From Kineococcus rubinsiae (GTDB taxonomy: Bacteria > Actinomycetota > Actinomycetes > Actinomycetales > Kineococcaceae), in assembly GCF_011839805.1 (NCBI RefSeq), contig NZ_VWPY01000001.1, forward strand, positions 62,001 to 126,000: a stretch of 64,000 nt of DNA. Direction: 5' to 3'. Positions 18,170 to 26,484 of the stretch are shown here, one piece after another (the first letter of the stretch is position 1; every line of letters begins with the position of its first letter). A model generated the notes under the pieces. That model saw nothing but the letters and a program-made list of their open reading frames with translations. It was not told the origin of the DNA and did not search any database. The translations under genes and the position numbers were made by a program.

Positions 18170-19504
18170 ATGAGCCCCGATCCCACCGACTCCCCCGGGG
18201 CGGGCGCACCGCGCAGCCTCGCGGACCGCCTCGCCGGGGAACCGCCCGCGGTGCGCCGCGCGCTGGCCGTCCTGGGCGAGCTGCTCACCGGGACGACGTC
18301 GACCACCTCCACGGCCAGCGGGTTCCTCGAGGTGCACCTCGGGCGGCCCCACACGTCCCTCGTCGTCGAGCGGGTCGACCTCACGCACACCCAGTCGGTG
18401 TCCGTCGGCGCCGCCCTGGCCGACCTCGTGGCCGCGCACGCCGCGGTCCTCGGCCCGGTCGTGGACGACGAGGCCCCCACCTGGCACCGCATCGACCTCG
18501 ACGGCGAGCACGTGTCGGTCCCGACCTCGGCGGCCGCGTTCTTCCCCGCCGGGACGGCCGCCGCCGCCGACGTCGTGGTGCAGCTCGTCGAGCACGACTA
18601 CGAGCCGGAACCCGCCTCCCTGCGCGTCCTCTCGCGGCCCGAGGACCACCGCGCCGCGCGGGCCCTCACCGACGAGGTCCTCGCGACCGCGCGCCGCGAC
18701 AAGGGGTTCTACCGCGGTCGCGTGCTGCACGCCGACGCCCGGCTGCCCCTGCGGCTGCAGCCCACGTCGCTCGGGCCGGGCGGCCGCGACGACCTCGTGC
18801 TGCCGCCGCACGTGTGGGCGGAGATCGACGCCAACGTCGCGGCCCTCACGACCCGGGCGCCGCTGCTGCGCGACCTGGGGCTCGGCACCAACCGCGGCGT
18901 GCTGCTGGCCGGGCCGCCCGGGGTGGGCAAGAGCGCCCTGAGCCGCGTGGTGGCGCGGGAGCTGGCGGGCGCCTTCACCGTGATCATCGTCGACGCGGCC
19001 GCGGCCTCCTCGGTGCTGCGCCAGGTCTACCGGGAGACCTCCGACCTGGGGCCGTGCGTCGTCGTCCTGGAGGACGTCGACCTCTACCTGGGCGACCGGA
19101 AGGCGGGCGCCCGCGGCACGGCGCTGGCCGACCTGCTCGCCGTCCTGGACGGCACGGAGGTCTACACCGACGTCCTGACCATCGCCAGCACCAACGATCC
19201 CTCGGCGCTGGACGCGGCCGCGACGCGCTCGGCCCGCTTCGACGCCGTGCTGCCGCTGGAGGCGCCGGACCGCTCCGCGTGCGCGCGCATCCTCGACCGC
19301 TACCTCGGCGACGCGGCGGGCGACGCCGTCGACACCGCGGTCGTCGCGGCGCACCTGCCCGCGGGGGTGTCGGGGGCGGACCTGCGCGAGGTCGTGCGGC
19401 GGGCCGTCCTCTCGCACGGGCGGGACCTGACGACGCAGCGCCTGCTGGACGTCGTCGCCGACGGGCGCTGGCAGCCCTCCGCCCTCACCGGCAACTACCT
19501 CTAG
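18170..19504 (+). CDS. AAA family ATPase
   Basis: This 444-residue protein has an uncharacterised N-terminal half (1-235) and a C-terminal AAA domain: Walker A GPPGVGKS at 248-255, Walker B VVVLEDVD at about 297-304, and the arginine-finger stretch RSARFD near 347. It resembles classic AAA proteins such as proteasome-ATPase or spastin-like domains more than MoxR. It would couple ATP hydrolysis to remodelling of an unknown substrate. It follows the arabinofuranosidase by 31 bases but has no obvious functional link to it. No membrane segment. Confidence 0.8.
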   Translation: MSPDPTDSPGAGAPRSLADRLAGEPPAVRRALAVLGELLTGTTSTTSTASGFLEVHLGRPHTSLVVERVDLTHTQSVSVGAALADLVAAHAAVLGPVVDDEAPTWHRIDLDGEHVSVPTSAAAFFPAGTAAAADVVVQLVEHDYEPEPASLRVLSRPEDHRAARALTDEVLATARRDKGFYRGRVLHADARLPLRLQPTSLGPGGRDDLVLPPHVWAEIDANVAALTTRAPLLRDLGLGTNRGVLLAGPPGVGKSALSRVVARELAGAFTVIIVDAAAASSVLRQVYRETSDLGPCVVVLEDVDLYLGDRKAGARGTALADLLAVLDGTEVYTDVLTIASTNDPSALDAAATRSARFDAVLPLEAPDRSACARILDRYLGDAAGDAVDTAVVAAHLPAGVSGADLREVVRRAVLSHGRDLTTQRLLDVVADGRWQPSALTGNYL

Positions 19505-19537
19505 GGCGGCCCCGCGGGACGGGCCGGCCCGGGGGCG

Positions 19538-20218
19538 TCAGCGCAGGCGGCCCGCGAGCACGCGCAGGTCGGCGCCGCCGGGGCAGCTGACCTCGCGCAG
19601 GTCGCGCACGACGACGTCGGCGTCGGTCTCCAGCGCCCGCTCCCCCACCCCGACGACCGCGGCGACGCCCGCGGCCCGCGCGGCGGCGACGCCCGCGACC
19701 GCGTCCTCGAGGACCAGGCAGCGCGCGGCGTCGACCCCGAGGCGGCCGGCGGCGAGGAGGTAGCCGTCGGGGGCGGGCTTGCCGGCCTCGACGTCGTCGG
19801 CCGTGACGAGGACCGCGGGCGCGGCGACGCCCGCCGCGGCGAGGCGGGCCGTGGCGAGCGCCCGGGTGCCGGAGGTGACGACGGCCCAGCGCCCCGCGGG
19901 CAGGGCGGCGGTGAGCGCAGCCGCCCCGGGGACGGCGGTGACGCCGGCCGCGGCGTCGAGCTCGTAGCGGTGGATGCGCTCCAGCGCCGCCACCCGCTCC
20001 GGCTCGGCCACGAGCGCCGCCACCGTGTCGGCGGCCCGGCGCCCGTGCACCTGCGGCACCACCTCGTCGGGGTCCAGCCCCACGTCGGCGGCCCACCGGG
20101 ACCAGGCGGCCACCACGCTCGCGTCGGAGTCGACCAGGACGCCGTCGCAGTCGAAGAGGACGGCGTCGGCGGGCAGGTCGCGGGAGGAGGTGGCGTCGGT
20201 GGAGGGGGTGGCGCTCAT
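19538..20218 (-). CDS. HAD superfamily phosphatase, beta-phosphoglucomutase-like
   Basis: The 226-residue protein has the HAD motifs in order: DCDGVLVDSD (motif I, about residues 22-31), TSG (motif II, near 116), GKPAPDGYL (motif III) and VLEDAVAGVAAARAAG (motif IV). The DxDGVLVDS start with a helical cap is typical of sugar-phosphate phosphatases and phosphoglucomutases. The ATG at 20218 is only 34 bases from the divergent start of the dehydrogenase gene and lacks a ribosome site, so a leaderless or near-leaderless transcript is likely. Confidence 0.88.
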   Translation of the reverse strand: MSATPSTDATSSRDLPADAVLFDCDGVLVDSDASVVAAWSRWAADVGLDPDEVVPQVHGRRAADTVAALVAEPERVAALERIHRYELDAAAGVTAVPGAAALTAALPAGRWAVVTSGTRALATARLAAAGVAAPAVLVTADDVEAGKPAPDGYLLAAGRLGVDAARCLVLEDAVAGVAAARAAGVAAVVGVGERALETDADVVVRDLREVSCPGGADLRVLAGRLR

Positions 20219-20252
20219 GGCCAGAGCGTGGCAGAGCGGCGAGGATGACGCC

Positions 20253-21287
20253 GTGACCGCCCAGCCCGTCGTCGTGCTCCGGCCGGCGCCCCAGCGCCTC
20301 GACCGCATCTTCACCCCGCAGGCCCTGGCCCGGCTGCACGCCCGCTTCGAGGTCGTCGACCTGTCCTCCGGCGAGCTGTCGCCGGCGGCGGGCGAGGAGG
20401 CCCTGGACGCGGTGCTGCCCCGCGCCTTCGCGGTCGTCGGGCAGCCGGACATGCCGGCCGCGCGGCTGGACCGCGCGCCGGCGCTGCGCGCGCTGGTGAA
20501 CGTCGAGGGCAACTTCTTCCCCAACGTCGACTACGCGCGGGCGCACGAGCGCGGCGTGCGGGTGCTGGGCTGCGGGCCCGCCTACGCCGACGCGGTGGCC
20601 GAGATGGCGCTGGGCCTCGCCCTCGACCTGGCCCGCGGGATCAGCCGCGAGGACCGGGCGTTCCGCGCGGGGACGGAGCGCTACGTCGCCGACGGCACGG
20701 CGGACTCGGTCCTGCTGCGCCACGCCGACGTCGGGCTCGTGGGCTTCGGGAACCTCGGCCGCAGCCTGCGCCGCGTCCTCGGGGGGTTCGACGCGCGGGT
20801 CCGCGCCTTCGACCCGTGGCTGCCGGACGCGGTCCTCGCCGACGTCGGCGTGGAACCCGCCTCCCTGGCGGAGGTGCTGTCCCGCAGCACGTTCGTGTTC
20901 GTGCTGGCCACCGTGACCGCCGAGTCCGAGCACCTGCTGGGCCCCGCGGAGCTCGACCTGCTGCCCGCGGGCGCCCGCCTCGTGCTGGTCAGCCGCGCCG
21001 CGGTCGTCGACCTCGACGCGCTGCTGGACCGCGTCGCCGCCGGGAGGTTCCTCGCGGCGCTGGACGTCTGGCCCGAGGAACCCCTGGCGGCGGACCACCG
21101 GGCCCGCACGCTCGAGGGGCTCGTGCTCTCCCCGCACCGCGCGGGCGGGATCCCGCAGGCGTTCGCCACCATCGGCGACATGGTCTGCGACGACCTGGAG
21201 CTGCTGGCGGCCGGGCTGCCCCCGGTGCGGATGCAGGTCGCGGCCCCGGAGCTCGTGGCCCGCTACCGCAACCGTCCCGTCAGCTGA
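20253..21287 (+). CDS. D-isomer-specific 2-hydroxyacid dehydrogenase
   Basis: The 344-residue enzyme interconverts 2-hydroxyacids and 2-ketoacids with NAD(P). The Rossmann motif is GLVGFGNLGRSL, and the catalytic triad is present as Arg in VSRAAVVD, Glu in WPEEPLAAD and His in LSPHRAGG. GAGG lies eight bases before the GTG at 20253. Its 3' end overlaps the convergent DUF1992 gene by eight bases. The divergent HAD phosphatase may share its promoter region; a joint role in clearing sugar acids or phosphates is possible but unproven. Confidence 0.9.
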   Translation: MTAQPVVVLRPAPQRLDRIFTPQALARLHARFEVVDLSSGELSPAAGEEALDAVLPRAFAVVGQPDMPAARLDRAPALRALVNVEGNFFPNVDYARAHERGVRVLGCGPAYADAVAEMALGLALDLARGISREDRAFRAGTERYVADGTADSVLLRHADVGLVGFGNLGRSLRRVLGGFDARVRAFDPWLPDAVLADVGVEPASLAEVLSRSTFVFVLATVTAESEHLLGPAELDLLPAGARLVLVSRAAVVDLDALLDRVAAGRFLAALDVWPEEPLAADHRARTLEGLVLSPHRAGGIPQAFATIGDMVCDDLELLAAGLPPVRMQVAAPELVARYRNRPVS

Positions 21288-21777
21288 GCCCGCGACCGAC
21301 CCCGCGGCGCCGCCGCCACCAGCGCCGGCGGACCTCCGCGACGGGTTCCGCGGGCGGCGGCGGGGGCGGCGGGGGCCGCAGCTCCCGCCAGCGGGCCGCG
21401 AGGTCGTCGGGGTCCAGCAGGGCCACCACGAGCGGCGGCCCCTCCTGCGGGCGGCGGTAGGCCGCCCGCAGCCGGGTGTTGAAGTCCTCCGCGACCTCGC
21501 GCACCGCGTCCTCGGAGGCGAGCCGTCCGAGCTCCTCGCGCAGCTGCTCGCGCTCCCGGCGGAACGCGAGGCCGGGCGGCAGCAGCGCCGAGAGGTCGAG
21601 GTCCTCGCTGCGGGCCTTGGCGATCGCCCAGTCCTCGGCCGACCAGGGCTTGTCCAGCCCGGTCAGCGGGCGGCCGGCCCCGGCGAGACCGTCGAAGTCG
21701 CCGCGCTCCTGCGCCTCGCGGATCTGGCGCTCGACCCAGTCCCCGAAGGACGACGACGCGGGCTTGCGGGCGGTCAC
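21280..21777 (-). CDS. DUF1992 (DnaJ-C28-like) protein
   Basis: The 165-residue protein has the conserved DUF1992 block: SFGDWVERQIREAQERGDFD and GAGRPLTGLD near residues 10-44, then WAIAKARSEDL. The family is found across bacteria and as DNAJC28 in animals, and its role is unknown. A proline run (PPPPPPPP) and an Arg/Trp-rich tail (RRRWWRRRR) end the protein and may bind nucleic acid or membrane. GGAGG lies four bases before the GTG at 21777. Confidence 0.88.
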   Translation of the reverse strand: MTARKPASSSFGDWVERQIREAQERGDFDGLAGAGRPLTGLDKPWSAEDWAIAKARSEDLDLSALLPPGLAFRREREQLREELGRLASEDAVREVAEDFNTRLRAAYRRPQEGPPLVVALLDPDDLAARWRELRPPPPPPPPAEPVAEVRRRWWRRRRGVGRGLS

Positions 21778-21851
21778 GGCACCTCCGGGCGGGGAACGGC
21801 TGGACCCACTCTGCGGCAGCCGGCGGGCGCCCGCCAGCGCCGCCGGGGACG

Positions 21852-22682
21852 TCAGCGGCCGTCGAGCAGGTCGGCGTCGACGCGGCCCGCGACGACGTCG
21901 GCCGCGAGCACGCTCAGCGGGACCCCGCGGCGGCGTGCGGTGCGGCGCAACCGCCGGAAGGCCTCGGGGATCGACGTGCCCGCGGTGGCGGCCAGCACGC
22001 CCTTGGCCTGGTCGACGACGATGCGGTCCTGCAGCGCCGTCTGCAGCTGCTCGGAGAGCACGACCAGCTCGGCCGTGCTGCGCGCCTGCAGCAGCCCGAC
22101 CGTGGCGACGTCGGCCATGGCCTGGCCCACGGCGACCTCGGAGCCGCTGAGCCGGACGTCGCCGGGCGTCACCACGGCGAGGGCGCCGAGCACCGTGCCC
22201 CGCCAGCGCAGGGGCAGCGCCGTGACGCGGCCGGGCGCCGCGCCGAGGGCCGCGGGACCGAGCGCGGGCCAGCGCTCGCCGACCGCCGCCAGGTCGACGT
22301 CGACGACGGCGACCCCGGTGCTGAAGACGTCGTGGCCGGGGCCTGCGTGCAGCTGCTGCTCCAGGAAGTCGGCCGGACCGCCGCCGCCCGTGCGGGCCAT
22401 GAGGTGCAGCGACCCGCGCTGGTCGGCGAGCCCCAGGCCCGCGGCCGACGCGCCGAGCAGCGCCCCGGACCGGTCGGTGAGCACCTGCAGGAAGTCGACG
22501 ACGTCGAGGGGCTCGACGAGGGCGTCGGCCAGCTCCACGAACACCCCTGCCGCGTCTCGCGGTTGCCGCACCGTCGCCTCCTCGTCCACCTGCTCCCCAC
22601 CGTAGGTGCGCACGCCCCCGCCGTCCTCCGCTGCGCCACCGGCGCTCCCGCCGGGGCCCACCCCGCCGCCCGGCCCGCTCAC
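21852..22682 (-). CDS. GAF-ANTAR antitermination regulator
   Basis: The 276-residue protein has a glycine-rich start, a GAF sensor domain (about residues 45-195) and a C-terminal ANTAR domain (DRIVVDQAKGVLAA, then FRRLRRTARRRGVPL). It should bind paired hairpins in target mRNA leaders when the GAF domain receives its signal. The GTG at 22682 overlaps the stop of the upstream GAF-ANTAR gene in a GTGA junction, so two paralogous regulators are made from one message, perhaps as a hetero-oligomer. Confidence 0.87.
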   Translation of the reverse strand: MSGPGGGVGPGGSAGGAAEDGGGVRTYGGEQVDEEATVRQPRDAAGVFVELADALVEPLDVVDFLQVLTDRSGALLGASAAGLGLADQRGSLHLMARTGGGGPADFLEQQLHAGPGHDVFSTGVAVVDVDLAAVGERWPALGPAALGAAPGRVTALPLRWRGTVLGALAVVTPGDVRLSGSEVAVGQAMADVATVGLLQARSTAELVVLSEQLQTALQDRIVVDQAKGVLAATAGTSIPEAFRRLRRTARRRGVPLSVLAADVVAGRVDADLLDGR

Positions 22683-23404
22683 CCGCCACCGATCCCGTCG
22701 TCGTCGCGCGTGAAGCGCACGGCCCCGCGCAGGACGTCGCGGGCGACCTCGCGCAGCGGACGCCCGCCGGCGAAGGCCCGGGCCTGCAGGAGCCCCAGGG
22801 CCTGCGCCACACCGACCCCCGCCTGGACGGAGACCATGCCGGTGGCCTGGTGGACCTCGGCGCTGTCCTCGACCAGGCGCAGCGCCAGGGGCGGGCCGTC
22901 CCCCGCGCCGCGCCCGGCCTGCAGGTGGACCAGGACGGCGACGGCCGCGTCGGCGTAGGTCAGGGCGGTGGCCAGCTCGGCGGTGTCCAGGGCCCCGCGG
23001 GCGGCGCGGGACACGTCGAGCACGCCGAGGCGGACGGCGCCCACGCGCACGGGGAAGGCGAAGACGGCCTGCACCCCGGCGCCGAGCGCCCCGGCCACGA
23101 AGGCGGGCCAGCGGGCGGCCCCCGTGGCGGCGAGGTCGGCGTGCAGGGCGGGACGCCCGCTCGTCCAGGCGTCGCGGCAGGGCCCCACGCCCAGCGTCAG
23201 CTGCAGCTCCTCCACCGCGGCCCCCGTGCCCCGCGTCGCGGCGAGCACCCCGGCGGGCCCGGCCGGCGTCGTCAGGCTGAGCCCGACCCCGGCACCGGGC
23301 AGGGCCGCGGCGCAGGACTCGGCCAGGCGCTGCGGGAGCTCGGCGTCGGGCGGCGCACCGCGGCCGAGCTCGGTGAGGACGTCCGCGACGCTGCGGCCGG
23401 CCAC
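22679..23404 (-). CDS. GAF-ANTAR regulator with atypical ANTAR core
   Basis: This 241-residue protein has a GAF domain (about residues 25-160, with LGVGPCRDAWTSGRP) and a C-terminal ANTAR-like domain. The ANTAR core reads VHQATGMVSVQAGVG instead of the usual DQAKGVL, a variant seen in other actinobacterial ANTAR proteins. The start at GTG 23404 is where the conserved VADVLTELGRG opening begins, with GAGG upstream. It is the first gene of the coupled pair and is divergent from the GGDEF-EAL gene. Confidence 0.82.
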   Translation of the reverse strand: MAGRSVADVLTELGRGAPPDAELPQRLAESCAAALPGAGVGLSLTTPAGPAGVLAATRGTGAAVEELQLTLGVGPCRDAWTSGRPALHADLAATGAARWPAFVAGALGAGVQAVFAFPVRVGAVRLGVLDVSRAARGALDTAELATALTYADAAVAVLVHLQAGRGAGDGPPLALRLVEDSAEVHQATGMVSVQAGVGVAQALGLLQARAFAGGRPLREVARDVLRGAVRFTRDDDGIGGG

Positions 23405-23594
23405 CTCACCACCTCGGTCCTCGTGCGCGGGCCGCCGCGGGGCAGCGGCGGCGTCGGCCGACGGTACCCCGGGTGATCGCAGGACGGGACGGGCCGCGCG
23501 TCCAGGCCCTAGAGTCGTCGGCGGGTTGGGCAGGCAGCTCCCTCCGGTGCGGGTCGTACCGTCCCCCGCCGCCGGGCGGGCACGAGGAGACGCC

Positions 23595-25640
23595 GTGACC
23601 GCTCCCACCCCGCCGCCCGCCGAGACCGTGGACGACGTCGGCCGGCGCAACCCCGACGGGGCGCGTCCGCGGCCGGCCGTGGACCGCACCGCCCTCAGCG
23701 AGGTCCTGGCCGAGTTCGCCGCCACCCTGCTCGCCGACTACGCCGTCCAGGACATCGTGCGCCACCTCGTCGCGGCCGCCACGCGCGTGCTGCCCGTCGA
23801 CGGCGCCGGCGTCATGGTCCCCGGTGAGGGCGGTCTGCTGCGCATGGCGCTGGCGACCGGCGGCACCGTGGAGGACCTCGAGGCCCGCCAGGACGCCGAG
23901 CAGTCCGGCCCCTGCATCGACTGCCACGCGAGCGGTGAGCTCGTGAGCAGCCCGGACCTGGCGGTGACCGGCAGCTGGCCCGCGTACCAGCAGCACGCGG
24001 CCGCCCGCGGGGTGCACGCCGTGCTGGCCGTGCCGATGCGCGCCCGCGGCCGGGGCTGGGGGGTGCTGGACGTCTACCGCCGCTCTCCCGGCCCCTTCAC
24101 CGACGACGAGATCGCCGTGGCGCGGACCCTCGCGGACGTGGCCACCACCTACCTGGTGGTCGCGGCGGATCGCGACAGCGCCCGCCGGGCGCAGGAGGAG
24201 CTCGCCTGGCGGGCCATGCACGACCCCCTGACGGGGCTCGTCGTGCGGTGGGTGCTGATGGAGCGCCTGGAGCGGGCGCTCGCGGGGCTGAACCGCCGCA
24301 CGGGCTTCGTGGGCACCCTCTTCCTGGACCTGGACGGGCTGAAGACCGTCAACGACACCCACGGCCACTCCGCGGGCGACGCGCTGCTGCGCGTCGCGGC
24401 GGAGCGCATCGGCGGGGCGCTGCGCCCCACCGACGTGCTGGCCCGCGTCGGCGGCGACGAGTTCGTCGTGCTGCTGGAGTCGATGGGCACCCCCGAGGAG
24501 GCCGCCGTCGTCGCCGAGCGCATCCTCAGCCTGCTGCGCGGCGCTCCCCCCGGGGACGCGGCACCGGACGGGACCACGGAGCGGGCGGGGCTCCCCGCGG
24601 CCTCCGCCAGCATCGGCATCGCCGTGACCGACGACCCGGCCACGGGCGCCGAGACGCTGCTGGCGAGGGCGGACACGGCGATGTACACCGCCAAGCGCAG
24701 CGGGCGCGGCCGCATCGCCGTGGCCCGCACCGACGGCGGCGCCGGCCGGGGCGTGCGGACCGCCGGCCCCCCGCAGGACGGCGCCACCCAGGACGGAGAC
24801 CGGCACGACGGCCACGCGCGCCGCAGCCCCTCGGCGGCCGCCGACGCGCGCACGAGCCCCACGGGCCGCGTGCAGCTGGCGCTGGACCTCGAGCGCGCCC
24901 TCGACCTCGGGGAGCTGGTGCTGCACTACCAGCCGATCGTCGACCTGGAGACGGGTGACGTGTACGGGGTCGAGGCCCTCGCGCGCTGGGAGCACCCGGA
25001 CCGGGGCCTGCTGCCCGCGACGGCCTTCGTCGACGTCGCGCGGCGAAACCACCTCATCGGCCGCCTCGACGGGTGGGCGCTGCGCACGGCCTGCCACCAG
25101 CTCGCCGCCTGGGACGCGCAGCTCGGGGCGCGGTCGCCGCGGAAGGTCTTCGTCAACCTCTGCGTCACCAGCCTGCGCGACCGGTCGCTGCCGGCCGAGG
25201 TGGCGCGCCTGCTGGCCGAGTGCGGGCTCCCGCCGCAGCGCCTGGTCCTGGAGATCACCGAGATCGGGACGCTGGCGGAGCTGGGCACGGGGCACGTGGT
25301 CCGGGCGCTCGCCGACCTCGGGTGCCCCCTGGCGATCGACGACTTCGGCTCGGGCAACGCCTCCTTGAACCGCGTGCTGGAGGTGCCGGTGCCGATCCTC
25401 AAGGTCGACCAGACGTTCGCGGCGGCACTGGGCGCCGGGGTGCCCGGCCGGGCCGCCGCCGCGACGGCCGCGCTGTCCGCCGCGCTCACCCTCGGGCGCC
25501 TCGTCGACCGCCCCGTGATCGTCGAGGGCGTCGAGGACGAGAGCACGGCACAGGTGCTGCGGCAGCTGGGGTTCCGCTACGCGCAGGGCTTCCACCTGGG
25601 CTCACCCGAACCCGCCGGTGACTCGTCGTCGAGGGGTTGA
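23595..25640 (+). CDS. GAF-GGDEF-EAL cyclic-di-GMP signalling protein
   Basis: The 681-residue protein has a GAF domain (about 35-195), a GGDEF domain (about 200-378), a charged linker and an EAL domain (about 425-675). The GGDEF motif is intact (286-290) with an inhibitory RxxD (RPTD, 277-280) five residues before it. However, the substrate-binding Asn of the LTGLxNR motif is Val217. The EAL domain keeps EAL (460-462), FVNL, EITE, DDFGSG, LKVDQ and EGVED, so phosphodiesterase activity is likely and cyclase activity less certain. GAGGAG lies five bases before the GTG at 23595. No membrane segment, so cytoplasmic. Confidence 0.92.
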   Translation: MTAPTPPPAETVDDVGRRNPDGARPRPAVDRTALSEVLAEFAATLLADYAVQDIVRHLVAAATRVLPVDGAGVMVPGEGGLLRMALATGGTVEDLEARQDAEQSGPCIDCHASGELVSSPDLAVTGSWPAYQQHAAARGVHAVLAVPMRARGRGWGVLDVYRRSPGPFTDDEIAVARTLADVATTYLVVAADRDSARRAQEELAWRAMHDPLTGLVVRWVLMERLERALAGLNRRTGFVGTLFLDLDGLKTVNDTHGHSAGDALLRVAAERIGGALRPTDVLARVGGDEFVVLLESMGTPEEAAVVAERILSLLRGAPPGDAAPDGTTERAGLPAASASIGIAVTDDPATGAETLLARADTAMYTAKRSGRGRIAVARTDGGAGRGVRTAGPPQDGATQDGDRHDGHARRSPSAAADARTSPTGRVQLALDLERALDLGELVLHYQPIVDLETGDVYGVEALARWEHPDRGLLPATAFVDVARRNHLIGRLDGWALRTACHQLAAWDAQLGARSPRKVFVNLCVTSLRDRSLPAEVARLLAECGLPPQRLVLEITEIGTLAELGTGHVVRALADLGCPLAIDDFGSGNASLNRVLEVPVPILKVDQTFAAALGAGVPGRAAAATAALSAALTLGRLVDRPVIVEGVEDESTAQVLRQLGFRYAQGFHLGSPEPAGDSSSRG

Positions 25641-25827
25641 CGACACCGCGTCACCAGACTGGTCAGCCGGTCGCCAGGGTCGTCACTGGAGGTCGCCAGA
25701 CGGTTGCTCCAGACGCCACGCCGACCTACTCTGAGCGCGGGTTGAGAGGCAGCTCGGTCGTCGAGACAGAGGCGGCCACCGAGCACCGCGAGCGATGACG
25801 CCCGGTGCTGTCCCGAGGGGACGAGCC

Positions 25828-26247
25828 ATGACCACCGCCACACCAGCACTGCCGACCACGTCCACGTGCCCGTCCACCGCCCCGGTGCACGACGCCGGCC
25901 GTCCCCCGTCGGCGCGGGCCACGCGGACGGAGCCCGCGGCCCTCACCGTCACCGTCGCGCGCGGCGCCCGCGGCACGGTCCTCCGCCTCGACGGTGAGCT
26001 CGAGGCCACGACGGCCCCGCTGCTGGACTGCCTCGTGGCGGACGTCGTGGACCGCCACCGCGGCGACCTGTCCGTCGACCTCACCCGCACGGCCTTCTGC
26101 GACGTCAAGGGCCTCAACAGCCTGCTCGCCGCCCGGCGGCGCGTGCACGCGCGCGGCCGGCACCTCACGCTCGTGGGCCCCGATCCGCTCCTGCGGCACC
26201 TGCTGCGCATCAGCGGTGCGGGCGACGTCGTGGCGTCCGCCGCCTGA
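25828..26247 (+). CDS. STAS domain protein, anti-sigma antagonist-like, no phospho-Ser
   Basis: The 139-residue protein has a disordered Thr/Pro-rich N-terminus (1-38) and a STAS domain. In SpoIIAA/RsbV proteins the core reads DSSGL with the second Ser phosphorylated by the anti-sigma kinase; here it is CDVKGL, so Asp92 is kept but Lys94 replaces that Ser. It may act as a constitutive antagonist or in an unrelated scaffold. GAGGGG lies seven bases before the ATG at 25828. It follows the GGDEF-EAL gene by 187 bases and precedes another GAF-ANTAR gene. Confidence 0.82.
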   Translation: MTTATPALPTTSTCPSTAPVHDAGRPPSARATRTEPAALTVTVARGARGTVLRLDGELEATTAPLLDCLVADVVDRHRGDLSVDLTRTAFCDVKGLNSLLAARRRVHARGRHLTLVGPDPLLRHLLRISGAGDVVASAA

Positions 26248-26484
26248 CGCGGGCCGCCCGCCCGCTGCGGCGCCCGGGCGTCCCCGAGCACGGGCCGCAC
26301 CTGACTAGGATTCCTGCAACTGCACCGTGACCGGGCCCAGAACCAGAGACGAGGGGGCACCGGTCGCGAGAGTTGGAGCAACAGCTCGCAGCGCCCCCGG
26401 TGGCACTCGCCACGTCAGGGTTCGACTGCACGCCGCGAGCCTGCGTTCCGCCGCTCGCGCGCGTCACGGAGTGGATGGACGGAC

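Noticed and set aside
19505-19537. GC-rich hairpin between the AAA ATPase and HAD genes
   Set aside because: Arms are short and interrupted, so I cannot support a terminator.
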